Counted from the stretch's first letter, positions 44,974-54,452 are shown. The stretch is 64,000 nt of DNA from Flavobacteriales bacterium (GCA_016721825.1 JADKHI010000006.1:1-64000), one strand, 5' to 3'. Numbers and translations: made by a program. Notes: generated from the letters alone by a model not told the origin.

Positions 44974-46239
44974 ATGGCCAAGGGCAAGAAGCACATCCGT
45001 GTGGCGGAGCTGTTCGCCGGCGTGGGCGGGTTCCGTGTAGGGCTCGAGCGCGCCAGTGACACCTTCCGCGTGGTGTTCAGCAACCAATGGGAGCCCAGCA
45101 CCAAACGCCAGGACGCGAGTGAACTGTATGTGCAACGCTTCGGCGACGAAGGCCACAGCAACGTCAACATCGCCGAGGTACCGGCCAAGGACATTCCGGA
45201 CCACGACCTGCTGGTAGGGGGCTTCCCCTGTCAGGATTATTCGGTCGCCCGCACGTTGAACCAGTCGGCGGGGCTCGAAGGGAAGAAGGGCGTGCTCTGG
45301 TGGCAGATCCACCGCATCATCAGCGAGAAGAAGCACAAGCCGAGCTACCTGCTGCTGGAGAACGTGGACCGGCTCTTGAAGTCGCCTGCACAACAGCGCG
45401 GTCGAGACTTCGCGATCATGCTGGCCTCGCTGGCCGACCTGGGCTACGTGGTGGAATGGCGCATGATCAATGCCGCCGACTACGGCATGCCGCAACGCCG
45501 CCGCCGCGTGTTCTTCCTCGGCTACCTGAAGGACACACCGCTTGCCAAGGCCTCACGCAAGTGCAAGGAACCGCTCGACTGGCTGCTAGAGGATGGCGTG
45601 ATGGCCACGGCCTTCCCTGCCGTGTTGAAACACCCGCGCGAACCTGAGCTGTTCGAGGTTGGTGGCGACCTAGTGGAGATCAGCAAACGCTTCAATGCGA
45701 AAGAGCGTCGAAGCATCAGTCCCTTCCTCAGTACCGGCCTGATGATCGACCGCAAGGTGTGGACCATTGACACCAAGGCCGTCTACGATGGTCCGCGCAA
45801 AACGCTTGGCGACATCATCCTGAAGAACGGCAGCGTGCCGAAGAAGTTCTTCATCACCAAGGACCAGGTGGCGAAGTGGAACTACCTGAAGGGCGCCAAA
45901 AGCGAACAACGCACCAACAAGAGCAGCGGCACGGCCTACAAGTACTCCGAGGGTTCCATGGTGTTCCCCGATCCGTTGGATAAACCTTCGCGCACCATCA
46001 TCACGGCGGAAGGGGGCGCAACGGCCAGCCGTTTCAAGCACGTCATCAAGGACGCCAAGGGCCGCCTGCGCCGCCTCACGCCCCTCGAGCTCGAACGCCT
46101 CAACATGTTTCCCGATGATCACACGGCCGGGGCCCGTGACGAGCGCCGCGCCTTCCTGATGGGCAACGCGCTGGTGACCGGTATCGTGGAGCGGATCGGG
46201 AGAGAGTTGGTCGAACGGATGGGCTCTAGCGGCAAGTAA
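44974..46239 (+). CDS. dcm: C5-cytosine DNA methyltransferase
   Basis: 421 residues from ATG 44974, fixed by the promoter just upstream. Motif I VAELFAGVGGFRVGL, motif IV GGFPCQDYS with the catalytic Cys, motif VI LLLENVDRLL, motif VIII QRRRRVFFLGY, motif X near the end (RAFLMGNALVTGIVERIG). The target-recognition region lies between about 215 and 350. It methylates cytosine at C5; the site cannot be read from sequence. No restriction endonuclease gene is adjacent (exonuclease III before, DUF4260 after), so it appears solitary. A long hairpin follows. Confidence 0.9.
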   Translation: MAKGKKHIRVAELFAGVGGFRVGLERASDTFRVVFSNQWEPSTKRQDASELYVQRFGDEGHSNVNIAEVPAKDIPDHDLLVGGFPCQDYSVARTLNQSAGLEGKKGVLWWQIHRIISEKKHKPSYLLLENVDRLLKSPAQQRGRDFAIMLASLADLGYVVEWRMINAADYGMPQRRRRVFFLGYLKDTPLAKASRKCKEPLDWLLEDGVMATAFPAVLKHPREPELFEVGGDLVEISKRFNAKERRSISPFLSTGLMIDRKVWTIDTKAVYDGPRKTLGDIILKNGSVPKKFFITKDQVAKWNYLKGAKSEQRTNKSSGTAYKYSEGSMVFPDPLDKPSRTIITAEGGATASRFKHVIKDAKGRLRRLTPLELERLNMFPDDHTAGARDERRAFLMGNALVTGIVERIGRELVERMGSSGK

Positions 46240-46293
46240 GCGAGCGGCAAGCGGCACCTACCTGATGCCGCCGCTCACCAACATGCCGCTCGC
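46240..46293 (+). terminator. long hairpin after the methyltransferase gene
   Basis: GCGAGCGGCA (46240-46249) pairs with TGCCGCTCGC (46284-46293), and AGCGGCA/TGCCGC pair inside. It begins directly after the stop codon. No T-run, so it may act as an mRNA end-protector or Rho-independent stop of weak type. Confidence 0.5.
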
Positions 46294-46330
46294 CTCTCAG
46301 GAACCTGAACCCAAACCTTGAGCAAGAATC

Positions 46331-46741
46331 ATGAAGACCCTCCTCAAGCTCGAAGAAGCGGCGCAATTCCTGGCCTGCTTGTTCCTGTTGTTCAAGCTTG
46401 ACTCTGAATGGTGGTGGTACCTGCTCTTGGTGCTGGGTCCGGATATCGGTATGTTGGGCTACCTGGTGAACGCGCGCATCGGAGCGGTCACCTACAACCT
46501 CTTACATCACAAGGGCATTGCCCTATTGCCATTCGCCTTTGCCTTGTGCGTGTCACTTCCCGATACCCATATGGGTGATCGATATTTCGGTGCAGGAGTT
46601 CTTACCAGCATCATCCTCTTCGGCCACGCCAGCATGGACCGCATGTTCGGCTACGGCCTCAAGTTCGGGGACCATTTCCAGCACACGCACCTGGGTTGGA
46701 TCGGAAGACCCAAGGAACAGGGGCAGGCGCAGGGGCAATGA
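46331..46741 (+). CDS. DUF4260 membrane protein
   Basis: 136 residues with about four membrane segments (FLACLFLLFKL, WWWYLLLVLGPDIGMLGYL, GIALLPFAFALCVSL). The family marks GPDIGMLGYLVN, YNLLHHK and the final HASMDRMFGYGLKFGD...FQHTHLGWIG are present. Inner-membrane protein of unknown function. The tail ends in a short Gln/Gly repeat (KEQGQAQGQ) that comes from a low-complexity DNA stretch. Confidence 0.85.
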   Translation: MKTLLKLEEAAQFLACLFLLFKLDSEWWWYLLLVLGPDIGMLGYLVNARIGAVTYNLLHHKGIALLPFAFALCVSLPDTHMGDRYFGAGVLTSIILFGHASMDRMFGYGLKFGDHFQHTHLGWIGRPKEQGQAQGQ

Positions 46742-46808
46742 TGCCTTCACTACATTACCAACGCACCCGTTCCTGTCCCTGTCCCTGTTCCTGCTCCTGT
46801 CCCTGAAC

Positions 46809-47378
46809 ATGCGCGTTCTTCTGCTCGACAACTTCGACAGCTTCACCTGGAACCTGCATCACCTGCTGGAACCATTGGTGGAGACCGTGGACGTGGTGCG
46901 CAACGACGCGATCACGGTGGACGGGGCCGCCAGCTACGACCGCATCGTCCTTTCCCCAGGACCCGGTCTACCGGCCGAAGCAGGGATCATGCCGGAGCTG
47001 CTGACGAAGTTGATGCCCACGCACCCGATCCTCGGCATCTGCCTGGGCATGCAAGGCATCGTGGAAGCCTGCGGCGGAACGCTCTTCAACCAGGCCCGCG
47101 TGATGCACGGCGTTGAAGTGCCTTGCCTGATCGAGCAGCCGGTGGATCCGCTCTTCCTTGGACTGTCCTCACCGTTCACCATTGGCCTCTACCACAGCTG
47201 GGCCTCCGACCCCGCCAGGCTACCGGCCGAGCTCCGCATCACAGCCCGCAGCGAACAAGGCGTGATCATGGCGCTGCGCCACTCACGATACAACGTATGC
47301 GGTGTGCAGTTCCACCCCGAAAGCGTGATGACGCCGTTGGGTTCGCGGATCATGGAGAACTGGGTGAAGGAAGGCTGA
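46809..47378 (+). CDS. pabA: glutamine amidotransferase PabA/TrpG
   Basis: 189 residues, full length. MRVLLLDNFDSFTWN, SPGPGLP, GICLGMQ (nucleophile Cys), and VQFHPES (His/Glu) make the class I amidotransferase triad. It supplies ammonia to anthranilate or aminodeoxychorismate synthase component I, for tryptophan or folate synthesis. Since no trp genes are nearby, pabA or a dual role is possible. The 70 bases before it are a simple CCTGTC/CCTGTT repeat complementary to the end of the DUF4260 gene. Confidence 0.88.
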   Translation: MRVLLLDNFDSFTWNLHHLLEPLVETVDVVRNDAITVDGAASYDRIVLSPGPGLPAEAGIMPELLTKLMPTHPILGICLGMQGIVEACGGTLFNQARVMHGVEVPCLIEQPVDPLFLGLSSPFTIGLYHSWASDPARLPAELRITARSEQGVIMALRHSRYNVCGVQFHPESVMTPLGSRIMENWVKEG

Positions 47379-47451
47379 TGGGCGATCGGCGAAGGGCCAA
47401 GCCTGACAAGATCTTCCTTCTTCATCCTTCAACCATCTGCGATCGCCCATC
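47377..47451 (+). terminator. 12-bp inverted repeat after pabA
   Basis: GATGGGCGATCG (47377-47388, overlapping the TGA stop) and CGATCGCCCATC (47440-47451) are exact complements 51 bases apart. CCCCTTTT follows, which fits a terminator, though the loop is long. Confidence 0.5.
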
Positions 47452-47522
47452 GCCCCTTTTCAAAGGTCCCCCTGTTGATGGTTCGTTGCTCCATGGCAAG
47501 GTCCTTGCCCATGGCCGCCCGA

Positions 47523-47530
47523 TAGCTTTG
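47523..47530 (+). promoter_or_regulatory. -7 box of the OmpA-family gene
   Basis: TAGCTTTG, an exact TAnnTTTG match, four bases before the ATG at 47535. The nearest TTG is 15 bases upstream. Confidence 0.5.
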
Positions 47531-47534
47531 CACC

Positions 47535-48725
47535 ATGCACTTCCGTTCCCTCTTCCTAGCCGCGTTGATCGGCCTCACCGGCTCAATAAGCGCCCAGAAC
47601 GTGCTTCAGCGCACGCTGAACAACGACACCATGCCGAACCTAGTTCCCAACCCGGGCTTCGAGGTCACCAAGAAGGTGCAGTGCGCTTGGACCCAGCAAG
47701 CGCGCAAGTTCAATGAGGAGGTGATGGTGGACTGGATGTCGCCCACGGAGACGACGCCGGACCTGTTCAGCACCAACGCTGACGCGACCTGCTGGAGCCA
47801 TCCGGCCCGGCGCACCAACGGCAAAGCCAGCCCCCATGGTGGCAGCAACATGTGCGGACTGAAGGTCTACGGCCGCGGCAACACGCCCACCCACTGGCAC
47901 GAGTACCTGCAAGTGGCCCTGCCCGAACCCTTGCAAGCCGGCACGCGCTACGTGGTGGAATGTTTCACCATGCGCGCCAGCTTCAGCAACGAGGCCAGCA
48001 ACAACGTCGGCATCCTGCTGAGCGATGTGCCGGTGAAGACCCGCGACTGCCTGCCGCTCTACATCACCCCGCATGTGAACGAGGACCGCATGGTTAAAGG
48101 CGGCTGGCAGAAGGTGAGCGGCGTGATCGAAGCCACGGGCACCGAGCGTTACCTGCTGATCGGCAACTTCTACGGCGACGAAGCCACCATTCACGAACGC
48201 CAGCCCGAGGGCGAACGTGGCGCCTACTACTTCATCGACGATGTGAACGTGCGCATCGCTCCTGCAGGCATGGCGGTGACACCTAAGCCCAAAGCCAGCG
48301 TGCCTCCGCCACCCAAGATCAAGGCCGAGGACCACGCCAGCAGCGCCAAGGTCGACATCCTGAACGTGGAGCCTGCGGTGGGCACACGCATTCGCCTGGA
48401 CAACATCTTCTTCGACTTCGACAAGGCCACCTTGAAGACCGAGAGCGAGGCGGAGATCGAGAAGATCGTGGACCTGCTGACCGATTACCCGCACCTGCGC
48501 ATTGAGATCGAAGCGCACACCGACGACCAGGGCAGCGATCCGTACAACCTGAAGCTGAGCGAGGACCGCGCCAAGGCCGTGGTGGACGCTTTGGTGAAAG
48601 AGAAGATCGAGGTAGAGCGCCTTACATCGAAGGGCTACGGCGAAACGAAGCCGCTGGCGCCCAACACCACTGAGGAAGGACGTGCGAAGAACCGCCGCGT
48701 GGAGTTCCGGGTGGTGGAGCGTTAG
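47535..48725 (+). CDS. OmpA-family outer-membrane/peptidoglycan-associated protein
   Basis: 396 residues. Signal peptide MHFRSLFLAALIGLTGSISAQ; a carbohydrate-binding-like beta domain (LVPNPGFEVTKKVQCAW ... YYFIDDVNVRI) at about 35-240; a proline-rich linker; and an OmpA C-terminal domain (NIFFDFDKATLKTES, IEAHTDDQGSDPYNLKLSE, RVEFRVV) that binds peptidoglycan. The usual OmpA beta-barrel is replaced by the N-terminal beta-sandwich. Found in the periplasm or outer membrane. Followed by a terminator of the GGGACC family. Confidence 0.88.
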   Translation: MHFRSLFLAALIGLTGSISAQNVLQRTLNNDTMPNLVPNPGFEVTKKVQCAWTQQARKFNEEVMVDWMSPTETTPDLFSTNADATCWSHPARRTNGKASPHGGSNMCGLKVYGRGNTPTHWHEYLQVALPEPLQAGTRYVVECFTMRASFSNEASNNVGILLSDVPVKTRDCLPLYITPHVNEDRMVKGGWQKVSGVIEATGTERYLLIGNFYGDEATIHERQPEGERGAYYFIDDVNVRIAPAGMAVTPKPKASVPPPPKIKAEDHASSAKVDILNVEPAVGTRIRLDNIFFDFDKATLKTESEAEIEKIVDLLTDYPHLRIEIEAHTDDQGSDPYNLKLSEDRAKAVVDALVKEKIEVERLTSKGYGETKPLAPNTTEEGRAKNRRVEFRVVER

Positions 48726-48739
48726 TTCCAAAAGAGAAA

Positions 48740-48757
48740 GGGACCCGTTCCGGTCCC
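48740..48757 (+). terminator. terminator after the OmpA gene
   Basis: GGGACC-CGTTCC-GGTCCC, the same core stem and loop as at 16387, followed by a pyrimidine run (TCACCCTTCCC). It also ends the convergent HTH gene. Confidence 0.6.
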
Positions 48758-48799
48758 TCACCCTTCCCTGCTGCTACGATCAGCAGGACGTTGGTGCGA

Positions 48800-49051
48800 T
48801 CACGCGTGCACCGGCTCACCCAAGATGCGCCGGGCGATGTCCAGAATGCGCGTATCGTCCAAAGCCACCACACCACCTCCGGCGCCGGGCTCCAGGTGCA
48901 CTCCCATGGTACTTCCTTGGGGGTGGCTATAGCCGCCGAAGTAGTTCCAGACCGTCTCCACGTTCAGGTCAAGCTCCTTGGCAATACGGTGGATGCTACC
49001 ATCGGGTAAGCTGTCCTTGATCTTGCGGAGCTCATTGAAAGTGATGTTCAT
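48800..49051 (-). CDS. small helix-turn-helix protein (83 aa)
   Basis: Start at MNITFNELRK. GSIHRIAKELDLNVETVWNYF is a clear helix-turn-helix, followed by a His/Gly-rich segment (GGYSHPQGSTMGVHLEPG) and an acidic helix (LDDTRILDIARRIL). Short proteins of this pattern are common in Bacteroidota and probably bind DNA. Cytoplasmic. Divergent from the propeller-cyclase gene, so it might regulate it (inference only). Confidence 0.6.
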   Translation of the reverse strand: MNITFNELRKIKDSLPDGSIHRIAKELDLNVETVWNYFGGYSHPQGSTMGVHLEPGAGGGVVALDDTRILDIARRILGEPVHA

Positions 49052-49169
49052 GATGCGTTCGGTATTGGTGGGACACATGGAAAAGTTAAGCGCGTCTTTC
49101 GTGAATGATCCTCCGAGCGGCACTTTTTTTGTCATGCCCCGGCGCCGACCGGCAGCTACCTTTCCGATC

Positions 49170-52100
49170 ATGCCCCGCCTCTCTCCTGCGGTACTGTTGC
49201 TTCTGTGCGGTTTGGCACAGCAGGTAGCCGCGCAACAATACGACCTGCGGGTGTTCAGCGTAGAGGACGGCCTCCCCAGTGCCACGGTGCGATCGGTCAC
49301 GGAGGACGGCCAGGGCTTCCTCTGGCTGGCAACGGATGGTGGTGCATGCCGCAGCGAAGGGCGTGCCTTCCAGACCCTTGATGAACGACAGGGTGCGCCT
49401 GGCAGCGCTGTATCCACGCTCCACCGCAGCAGCAACAACATCCTGTGGGCCGGGCTTGCGGATGGGGGCATTGCGCATTGGGACGGGCACCGCTTCATCG
49501 CATTTCCGGGGAGGCTGAACGCTCGAGTACGTTCCCTGCTCGTGGATGAGGAAAGGCGCGTTTGGGCGTGCGACATCGAAGGCCATGCCCGGGTCTTCAC
49601 GGCGGACGGCAAGTTGGCGCAAGCGTTCACCGATCATCTCGCGCACGTGTGGGTGAACAAGTTGGTCGCAGATACGAATGGCGACATCTGGGCGGGCACC
49701 GATGATGGGCTCCTGCACTACACGGCCAAGGCCTGGCATGAAGTGAACGAAAGCGACGGGCTTCCGAAAGGACGCATCCTTGATCTGGCCGTGGACAGCA
49801 ACGACCTACTGATCGGTACCACGGCAGGGCTCGTGATCCGTCAAGGCGGCCATTTCGCCGTGCTCGACAGCACCTCCGGACTTCTGAGCAACCGGGTGCA
49901 GGCCGTGCTTGAAGGGCGCGATGGCGCACTGTGGCTCGGCACTCCCGCTGGCCTGGTGCGCATCCTTCGTCGGGGTAACGATCCCAAGGCTTGGCGGATC
50001 ACCACCGTGACCGAAGCGAACGGCCTAGGGCACAACGATGTGCGCTGCCTCTACCAGGATCGCTCCGGAGCCCTCTGGGCCGGCACGGCCTACGGTGGCG
50101 TCAGCAAGTTCGTGAGCAGCGCCCTGGCCCACGTCACGGAGCGCGATGGCCTGCGATCCCGCATCGTCAGCGCGGTCCGTCGCACACCGGACAGCACCCT
50201 CTGGTTCGGCACCTTCGGAGGTGGTGTAACACGCGTCGAGGGGTTGAAAGTGAACAACTACGGTGTGGAGGAAGGGCTCAGCGACCTGTTCGTCCGCACC
50301 CTGTGGAACCTGCCCAGCGGCGAAGTGATCGTGGGCACGGAGCACAGCGGCGCCTTCGTTCTCCGGAGCGGTCGCTTCTCACCCATCGCCCCCATGGTGC
50401 GCGGCCGTGTGAACGTGATCGTCAGCGATCCGGAAGGACGCATCTGGGTGGGCGGTGAGCGTGGTGTGGTCTGCGATCCGGGCGATCACGTGGGTCTGGC
50501 CGTGGGCGCATCCATCAACGTCAACGCCATCGTATCAAGCGGCGACAGCGTGTGGGTGGGCAGCGACAAGGGACTGCATGTGATCAATACGCGCCTCTTG
50601 CCCTGGACCATGGTGCCTGTGGCAGCCGTGCCGGAGCGCCCCATCACCTGCCTGACGCGCGATGTGCTCGGCAACCTCTGGATAGGTACGCATGGCGAAG
50701 GGCTGTTGCGGCTTACGGGTCGCACACTTCAACGCTACGGAACAGAGCAGAAGCTCAGCTCCATGTATGTGGAACAGGTGCTGCTGGATGCCTACCAGAA
50801 CCTGTGGGTGGGCACGCGACAGGGCGTGGACCTGTTGGAGTTCGACCCGATGCAGGAGGAATTGCTCGACGTGGACCATTACGGCCGCGAGGAAGGATTG
50901 ATCGGCATCGAGACCTTCCGCAACGCCTGCTTTCTCGATGTGGACAGCGCCCTGTGGTTCGGTACGGTGCGCGGTGCCACACGCATCGATCCATCCAACG
51001 CGCAACGCGACGAGGCTGAGCCCATCACCCGCATCTCCGACATCACCCTCTTCTACCAGCAGGTCGATTGGTCGCCTTGGTGTTCAGGCATCGACAGCTT
51101 GACCGGTCTGCCCATGGACCTGGTGCTTCCCTATGACAAGAACCACCTCACCTTCTCTTTCATCGGCATCTCGCTGGCGTACCCGGAGAAAGTGCGCTAT
51201 CAGTTCATGCTGGAAGGGCACGACCCCGACATGAGCCCCATCGGCGCCACGGACCGCATCACCTACAGCAACCTGGCGCCCGGCGACTACGTGTTCAAGG
51301 TGATCGCACGGAACGCCAGCGGCATCTGGAACCAGCAACCTGCGGAGTTCCGCTTCACCATTGAACCGCCGCTGTATCGCACTACGCCTTTCATGATCGG
51401 GGCCGGAAGTGTGTTGCTTCTTGGCTTCTGGGGCATCGTGCGGTTACGCACGCGGCGGCTGCGGCGTGAAAGTGAGCGGCTCGAGCACATGGTCACCGAG
51501 CGGACGCAGGAGCTGGAGAAGGAGAAGCACCGCAGCGAGGAACTGTTGCTCAACATCCTTCCCGAGGAAGTGGCGGAAGAGCTGAAGGTGAACGGTCGAG
51601 CAGCAGCGCATCGTTTCGAGCACAGCACTGTGCTCTTCAGCGACTTCAAAGGCTTCACCACCTTCAGCAGCAACATGGACAGTGACACGCTGGTGAGCGA
51701 GTTGCACCACTACTTCGGATTGTTCGATGCACTTTGCGACGCGCACGGACTGGAGAAGATAAAGACCATCGGTGACGCCTACATGTGCGCGGCAGGGATC
51801 CCGCAGCCCACGAAGACGCATGCGCTGGATGCAGTGCTCATGGCCTTCGGTATGCAGGAGGCGGTGGAACACAGCAACAATGAACGCCGAGCAAAAGGCA
51901 TTCAGGAATGGCCCATCCGCATCGGCATGCACACAGGACCCGTAGTGGCCGGCGTGGTGGGCACGCGCAAGTTCGCCTACGACATCTGGGGCGACACCGT
52001 GAACCTGGCCAGCCGCATGGAAAGCAATGGCGAGGCCGGCATGGTGAACATCAGTGGGCCGGTCTATGCACAGGTGATGGAGTACGTCGATGTGCAGCCC

Positions 52101-52250
52101 CGCGGGCCGATCAAGGTGAAGGGAAAGGGCGAGATGCAGATGTACTTCGCGCTGCGTTTGAAGCCGCAGTTCAGCGCGGATGCAAAGGGGCGCGTGGCGA
52201 ACGATGCCCTTCTCGCGTTGCGCGCTCAACTGCTGAAGGCCATTGCCTAG
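49170..52250 (+). CDS. propeller/Y_Y_Y-sensor class III adenylate cyclase
   Basis: 1,026 residues. Start ATG 49170 after a TACCTTTC box; signal peptide ends at VAAQQ. Propeller repeats (SVEDGLPSATVRSVTEDGQG, LWAGTAYGGVSKF, NLWIGTHGEGLLRL), a Y_Y_Y domain (VRYQFMLEGHDPDMSP), a membrane helix (FMIGAGSVLLLGFWGIV), a coiled coil (TERTQELEKEKHRSEE) and a cyclase domain. The cyclase keeps FSDFKGFT, KIKTIGDAYM, YDIWGD and NLASRMES. The sensor is the kind normally joined to histidine kinases, as in 26859-30599; here the output is cAMP. No receiver domain. Confidence 0.88.
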   Translation: MPRLSPAVLLLLCGLAQQVAAQQYDLRVFSVEDGLPSATVRSVTEDGQGFLWLATDGGACRSEGRAFQTLDERQGAPGSAVSTLHRSSNNILWAGLADGGIAHWDGHRFIAFPGRLNARVRSLLVDEERRVWACDIEGHARVFTADGKLAQAFTDHLAHVWVNKLVADTNGDIWAGTDDGLLHYTAKAWHEVNESDGLPKGRILDLAVDSNDLLIGTTAGLVIRQGGHFAVLDSTSGLLSNRVQAVLEGRDGALWLGTPAGLVRILRRGNDPKAWRITTVTEANGLGHNDVRCLYQDRSGALWAGTAYGGVSKFVSSALAHVTERDGLRSRIVSAVRRTPDSTLWFGTFGGGVTRVEGLKVNNYGVEEGLSDLFVRTLWNLPSGEVIVGTEHSGAFVLRSGRFSPIAPMVRGRVNVIVSDPEGRIWVGGERGVVCDPGDHVGLAVGASINVNAIVSSGDSVWVGSDKGLHVINTRLLPWTMVPVAAVPERPITCLTRDVLGNLWIGTHGEGLLRLTGRTLQRYGTEQKLSSMYVEQVLLDAYQNLWVGTRQGVDLLEFDPMQEELLDVDHYGREEGLIGIETFRNACFLDVDSALWFGTVRGATRIDPSNAQRDEAEPITRISDITLFYQQVDWSPWCSGIDSLTGLPMDLVLPYDKNHLTFSFIGISLAYPEKVRYQFMLEGHDPDMSPIGATDRITYSNLAPGDYVFKVIARNASGIWNQQPAEFRFTIEPPLYRTTPFMIGAGSVLLLGFWGIVRLRTRRLRRESERLEHMVTERTQELEKEKHRSEELLLNILPEEVAEELKVNGRAAAHRFEHSTVLFSDFKGFTTFSSNMDSDTLVSELHHYFGLFDALCDAHGLEKIKTIGDAYMCAAGIPQPTKTHALDAVLMAFGMQEAVEHSNNERRAKGIQEWPIRIGMHTGPVVAGVVGTRKFAYDIWGDTVNLASRMESNGEAGMVNISGPVYAQVMEYVDVQPRGPIKVKGKGEMQMYFALRLKPQFSADAKGRVANDALLALRAQLLKAIA

Positions 52251-52654
52251 CGGCGAATAACGAACGAGGCCTCTGGCATCGGCATGTCGCGTCCACTGAC
52301 ATCCTGAGCCACCACTGATACAGTGAAAGGTGTTCCGTCCGGCAGCTTGGATACCATGCTGCGCATCTCGGCCGTCAATCCTGCTCCTTCATTCTTTGCA
52401 GTAACAGGCTTCCCATTGCAGTCCTTGAAACGCAATGTGCACGCGACGATGATCGGGGCGGCAGCGCAACCGTGCACCTCGACCATGCGCGTGGCGTTCC
52501 AGGTGGCACGCGTGATGTCACCGCTGCTCAGACCGGAGAGCACAATGTGCTGAGGTCCGCCGTCAACCAGCAACGCGTCCGGTATCCGAGTGGCTGCGGT
52601 CAGCAACCCGAGGCAGACGATAGGAAGTCCAAGGAGGAAGAGCGTGCGGGTCAT
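52247..52654 (-). CDS. secreted hypothetical protein (135 aa)
   Basis: Start at MTRTLFLLGLP, where a signal peptide begins (PIVCLGLLTAAT). The mature part has two Cys (HGCAAAPIIVACTLRFKDC) and a closing beta region (GTPFTVSVVAQDVSGRD) that loosely resembles the beta-domain wording of gliding protein GldM. The last codon overlaps the cyclase stop by four bases (convergent). Function unknown. Confidence 0.5.
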   Translation of the reverse strand: MTRTLFLLGLPIVCLGLLTAATRIPDALLVDGGPQHIVLSGLSSGDITRATWNATRMVEVHGCAAAPIIVACTLRFKDCNGKPVTAKNEGAGLTAEMRSMVSKLPDGTPFTVSVVAQDVSGRDMPMPEASFVIRR

Positions 52655-52874
52655 GGGATGAAGGGTGTTGGTCCGAAGGTTCCAATGCCGATCCCTCAGC
52701 ACGGTAACAGTTCCGTGGCGAACGGTTCAACGCAAGCGGGCGAAAGACCTCATGGTACGGCATCCTGCCTGTCCATGGAGTTCTTGATGCACGGGCAAGT
52801 GCCGGTGCTCCTCTAGCTCAACCGCCGACCACGCCCAGCGTCGAACGCTTTTCCGGTCTGTTCCGGAGGGAGGC

Positions 52875-54452
52875 TCAGCGCACCACCATCAGCCGGGCCG
52901 ACCGCACACCTTCACCGTTGGTGGCCCGCATGAAGTAAAGACCGTCAGCGACGGCCGGCAGCTCCATCACCTGTGGGAACGGGCGAGTCCAGCGTTGGAC
53001 CAGGGCGCCCTGCGCGTCCAACAGGAGCAGATCATGCATACCCGAAAGGCCCTCCACCTGGACGCGATCGACCGCCGGATCGGGGAACACCCGGAGCCTG
53101 CCGCCGACCTCCGGGATCGCACTCACCACAGTGCTGATCGCACAAGGGTCCGAAACGGTCCAGGTGATGGTATCGGGCAGGATCTGCGCCGTGATGTCCT
53201 CCACTGTAGGAATGAGCGGGATGCGTACGAACGAGGAATCGAGCCCATGGACGATGCTGTCGGTGAGGACCGGCACCGTGGAGCTGCCGCAGGGAAAGGG
53301 GTTCGCGGGATCCCAGCGGGCGATCAACGGGACAGCTTCGGCTACGACAGGGTCGACCCGGTTACCATGGAGCAACAGGTCCCCATTGTCCAAGGCCAGA
53401 GCCCTGATCGGCAGCGCCAGCGCGGTGTCCTGCACGAAGCGTGCGGATGGCTCCGGTGAGCCCGTGCTATCCATTGCGAACAGGACGGTCCCGTTCATGG
53501 CGCCCACGTATGCGCACGCGACCATGGTGCCGTCCGAAAGCCGGTCCAGGGAGCACGCCGAGTAGCCACCGCTGCTCTGCTGATCCGCCCAGATGCGCGT
53601 GTTGGGACCGATGGTCCCGTCCGCATCCAACTGGATCAGAACGGGCGCGCCGGACAACACGCCTTGCTGGATCATTTGCTCAGCCAGCACGAGCCATCCA
53701 CCATCGGCCCGTTGGATCGCCTGCACCGGGATCAGCTGACGCGCGGCAAGGGAACGCCCCCATTCCATGGCGCCGGCGCTGTCCAGCTTCACCACATGCA
53801 TACCCGATGAATCCACGCTGGCGAACTGGCTGCCGAAAAACAGGGTTCCGCCGTCGGTGGTAGGCTTCGAGAACCGCAGCGCGCCCTGCATACCTGGGAT
53901 CCGGTCGCTCCACGCATCCACAAGGGCACCGCTCGCGTCCGTGCGTACGACCCAAGGCAGCTGCTGCCCGCCGGTCCTGCACCATCCGAGCACCATCAGC
54001 GAACCATCAGGCCGGACGAGCACATCGGTGAACCGCTCCCCGAAGTTCGACATGGACATGTGCGTAGCAGCCACCAGGTCGGCGTTCGCATCCACGCGGA
54101 TGAGCACTGCCCGCGAATCGAAATGGCCGACCAGTGCCAATCCATCGCCGGGAAGAGGCGTTGCTCCGTGCAGCATCAACCATCCACCCGGGTTCGGGAA
54201 TCGAAGGTCATTGGCCACGAGCAACTGTCCGGCGGCGTCGAGCTTCCGGATGTGAAGGCGTGAGGTCCAGGGCGATGTTCGGGTATCCTGGCTGGCCCAG
54301 GCCGCCCATACCTCCCCGTTCGGGAGGACGCTGACCACCGGTGGCTCACCTCCAATGGTATCGTTCGGCAGGTGGTGTTGAACGAACTCCTGTCCGCGGG
54401 CTGTGCGCAGGCTGATGAGGACCAGCGCGGTGATGAGGAAGCGAAGACCCAT
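52875..54452 (-). CDS. T9SS-secreted protein with beta-propeller-like body (525 aa)
   Basis: Signal peptide MGLRFLITALVLISLRTARG. The body repeats units such as DVLVRPDGSLMVLGWCR and AIQRADGGWLVLAEQ, typical of a delta-60/beta-propeller surface protein. A T9SS domain ends it (RVFPDPAVDRVQVEGL ... ADGLYFMRATNG). Exported across the outer membrane; function unknown. Minus-strand TAACTTG lies just before the start and may be its -7 box. Confidence 0.75.
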   Translation of the reverse strand: MGLRFLITALVLISLRTARGQEFVQHHLPNDTIGGEPPVVSVLPNGEVWAAWASQDTRTSPWTSRLHIRKLDAAGQLLVANDLRFPNPGGWLMLHGATPLPGDGLALVGHFDSRAVLIRVDANADLVAATHMSMSNFGERFTDVLVRPDGSLMVLGWCRTGGQQLPWVVRTDASGALVDAWSDRIPGMQGALRFSKPTTDGGTLFFGSQFASVDSSGMHVVKLDSAGAMEWGRSLAARQLIPVQAIQRADGGWLVLAEQMIQQGVLSGAPVLIQLDADGTIGPNTRIWADQQSSGGYSACSLDRLSDGTMVACAYVGAMNGTVLFAMDSTGSPEPSARFVQDTALALPIRALALDNGDLLLHGNRVDPVVAEAVPLIARWDPANPFPCGSSTVPVLTDSIVHGLDSSFVRIPLIPTVEDITAQILPDTITWTVSDPCAISTVVSAIPEVGGRLRVFPDPAVDRVQVEGLSGMHDLLLLDAQGALVQRWTRPFPQVMELPAVADGLYFMRATNGEGVRSARLMVVR

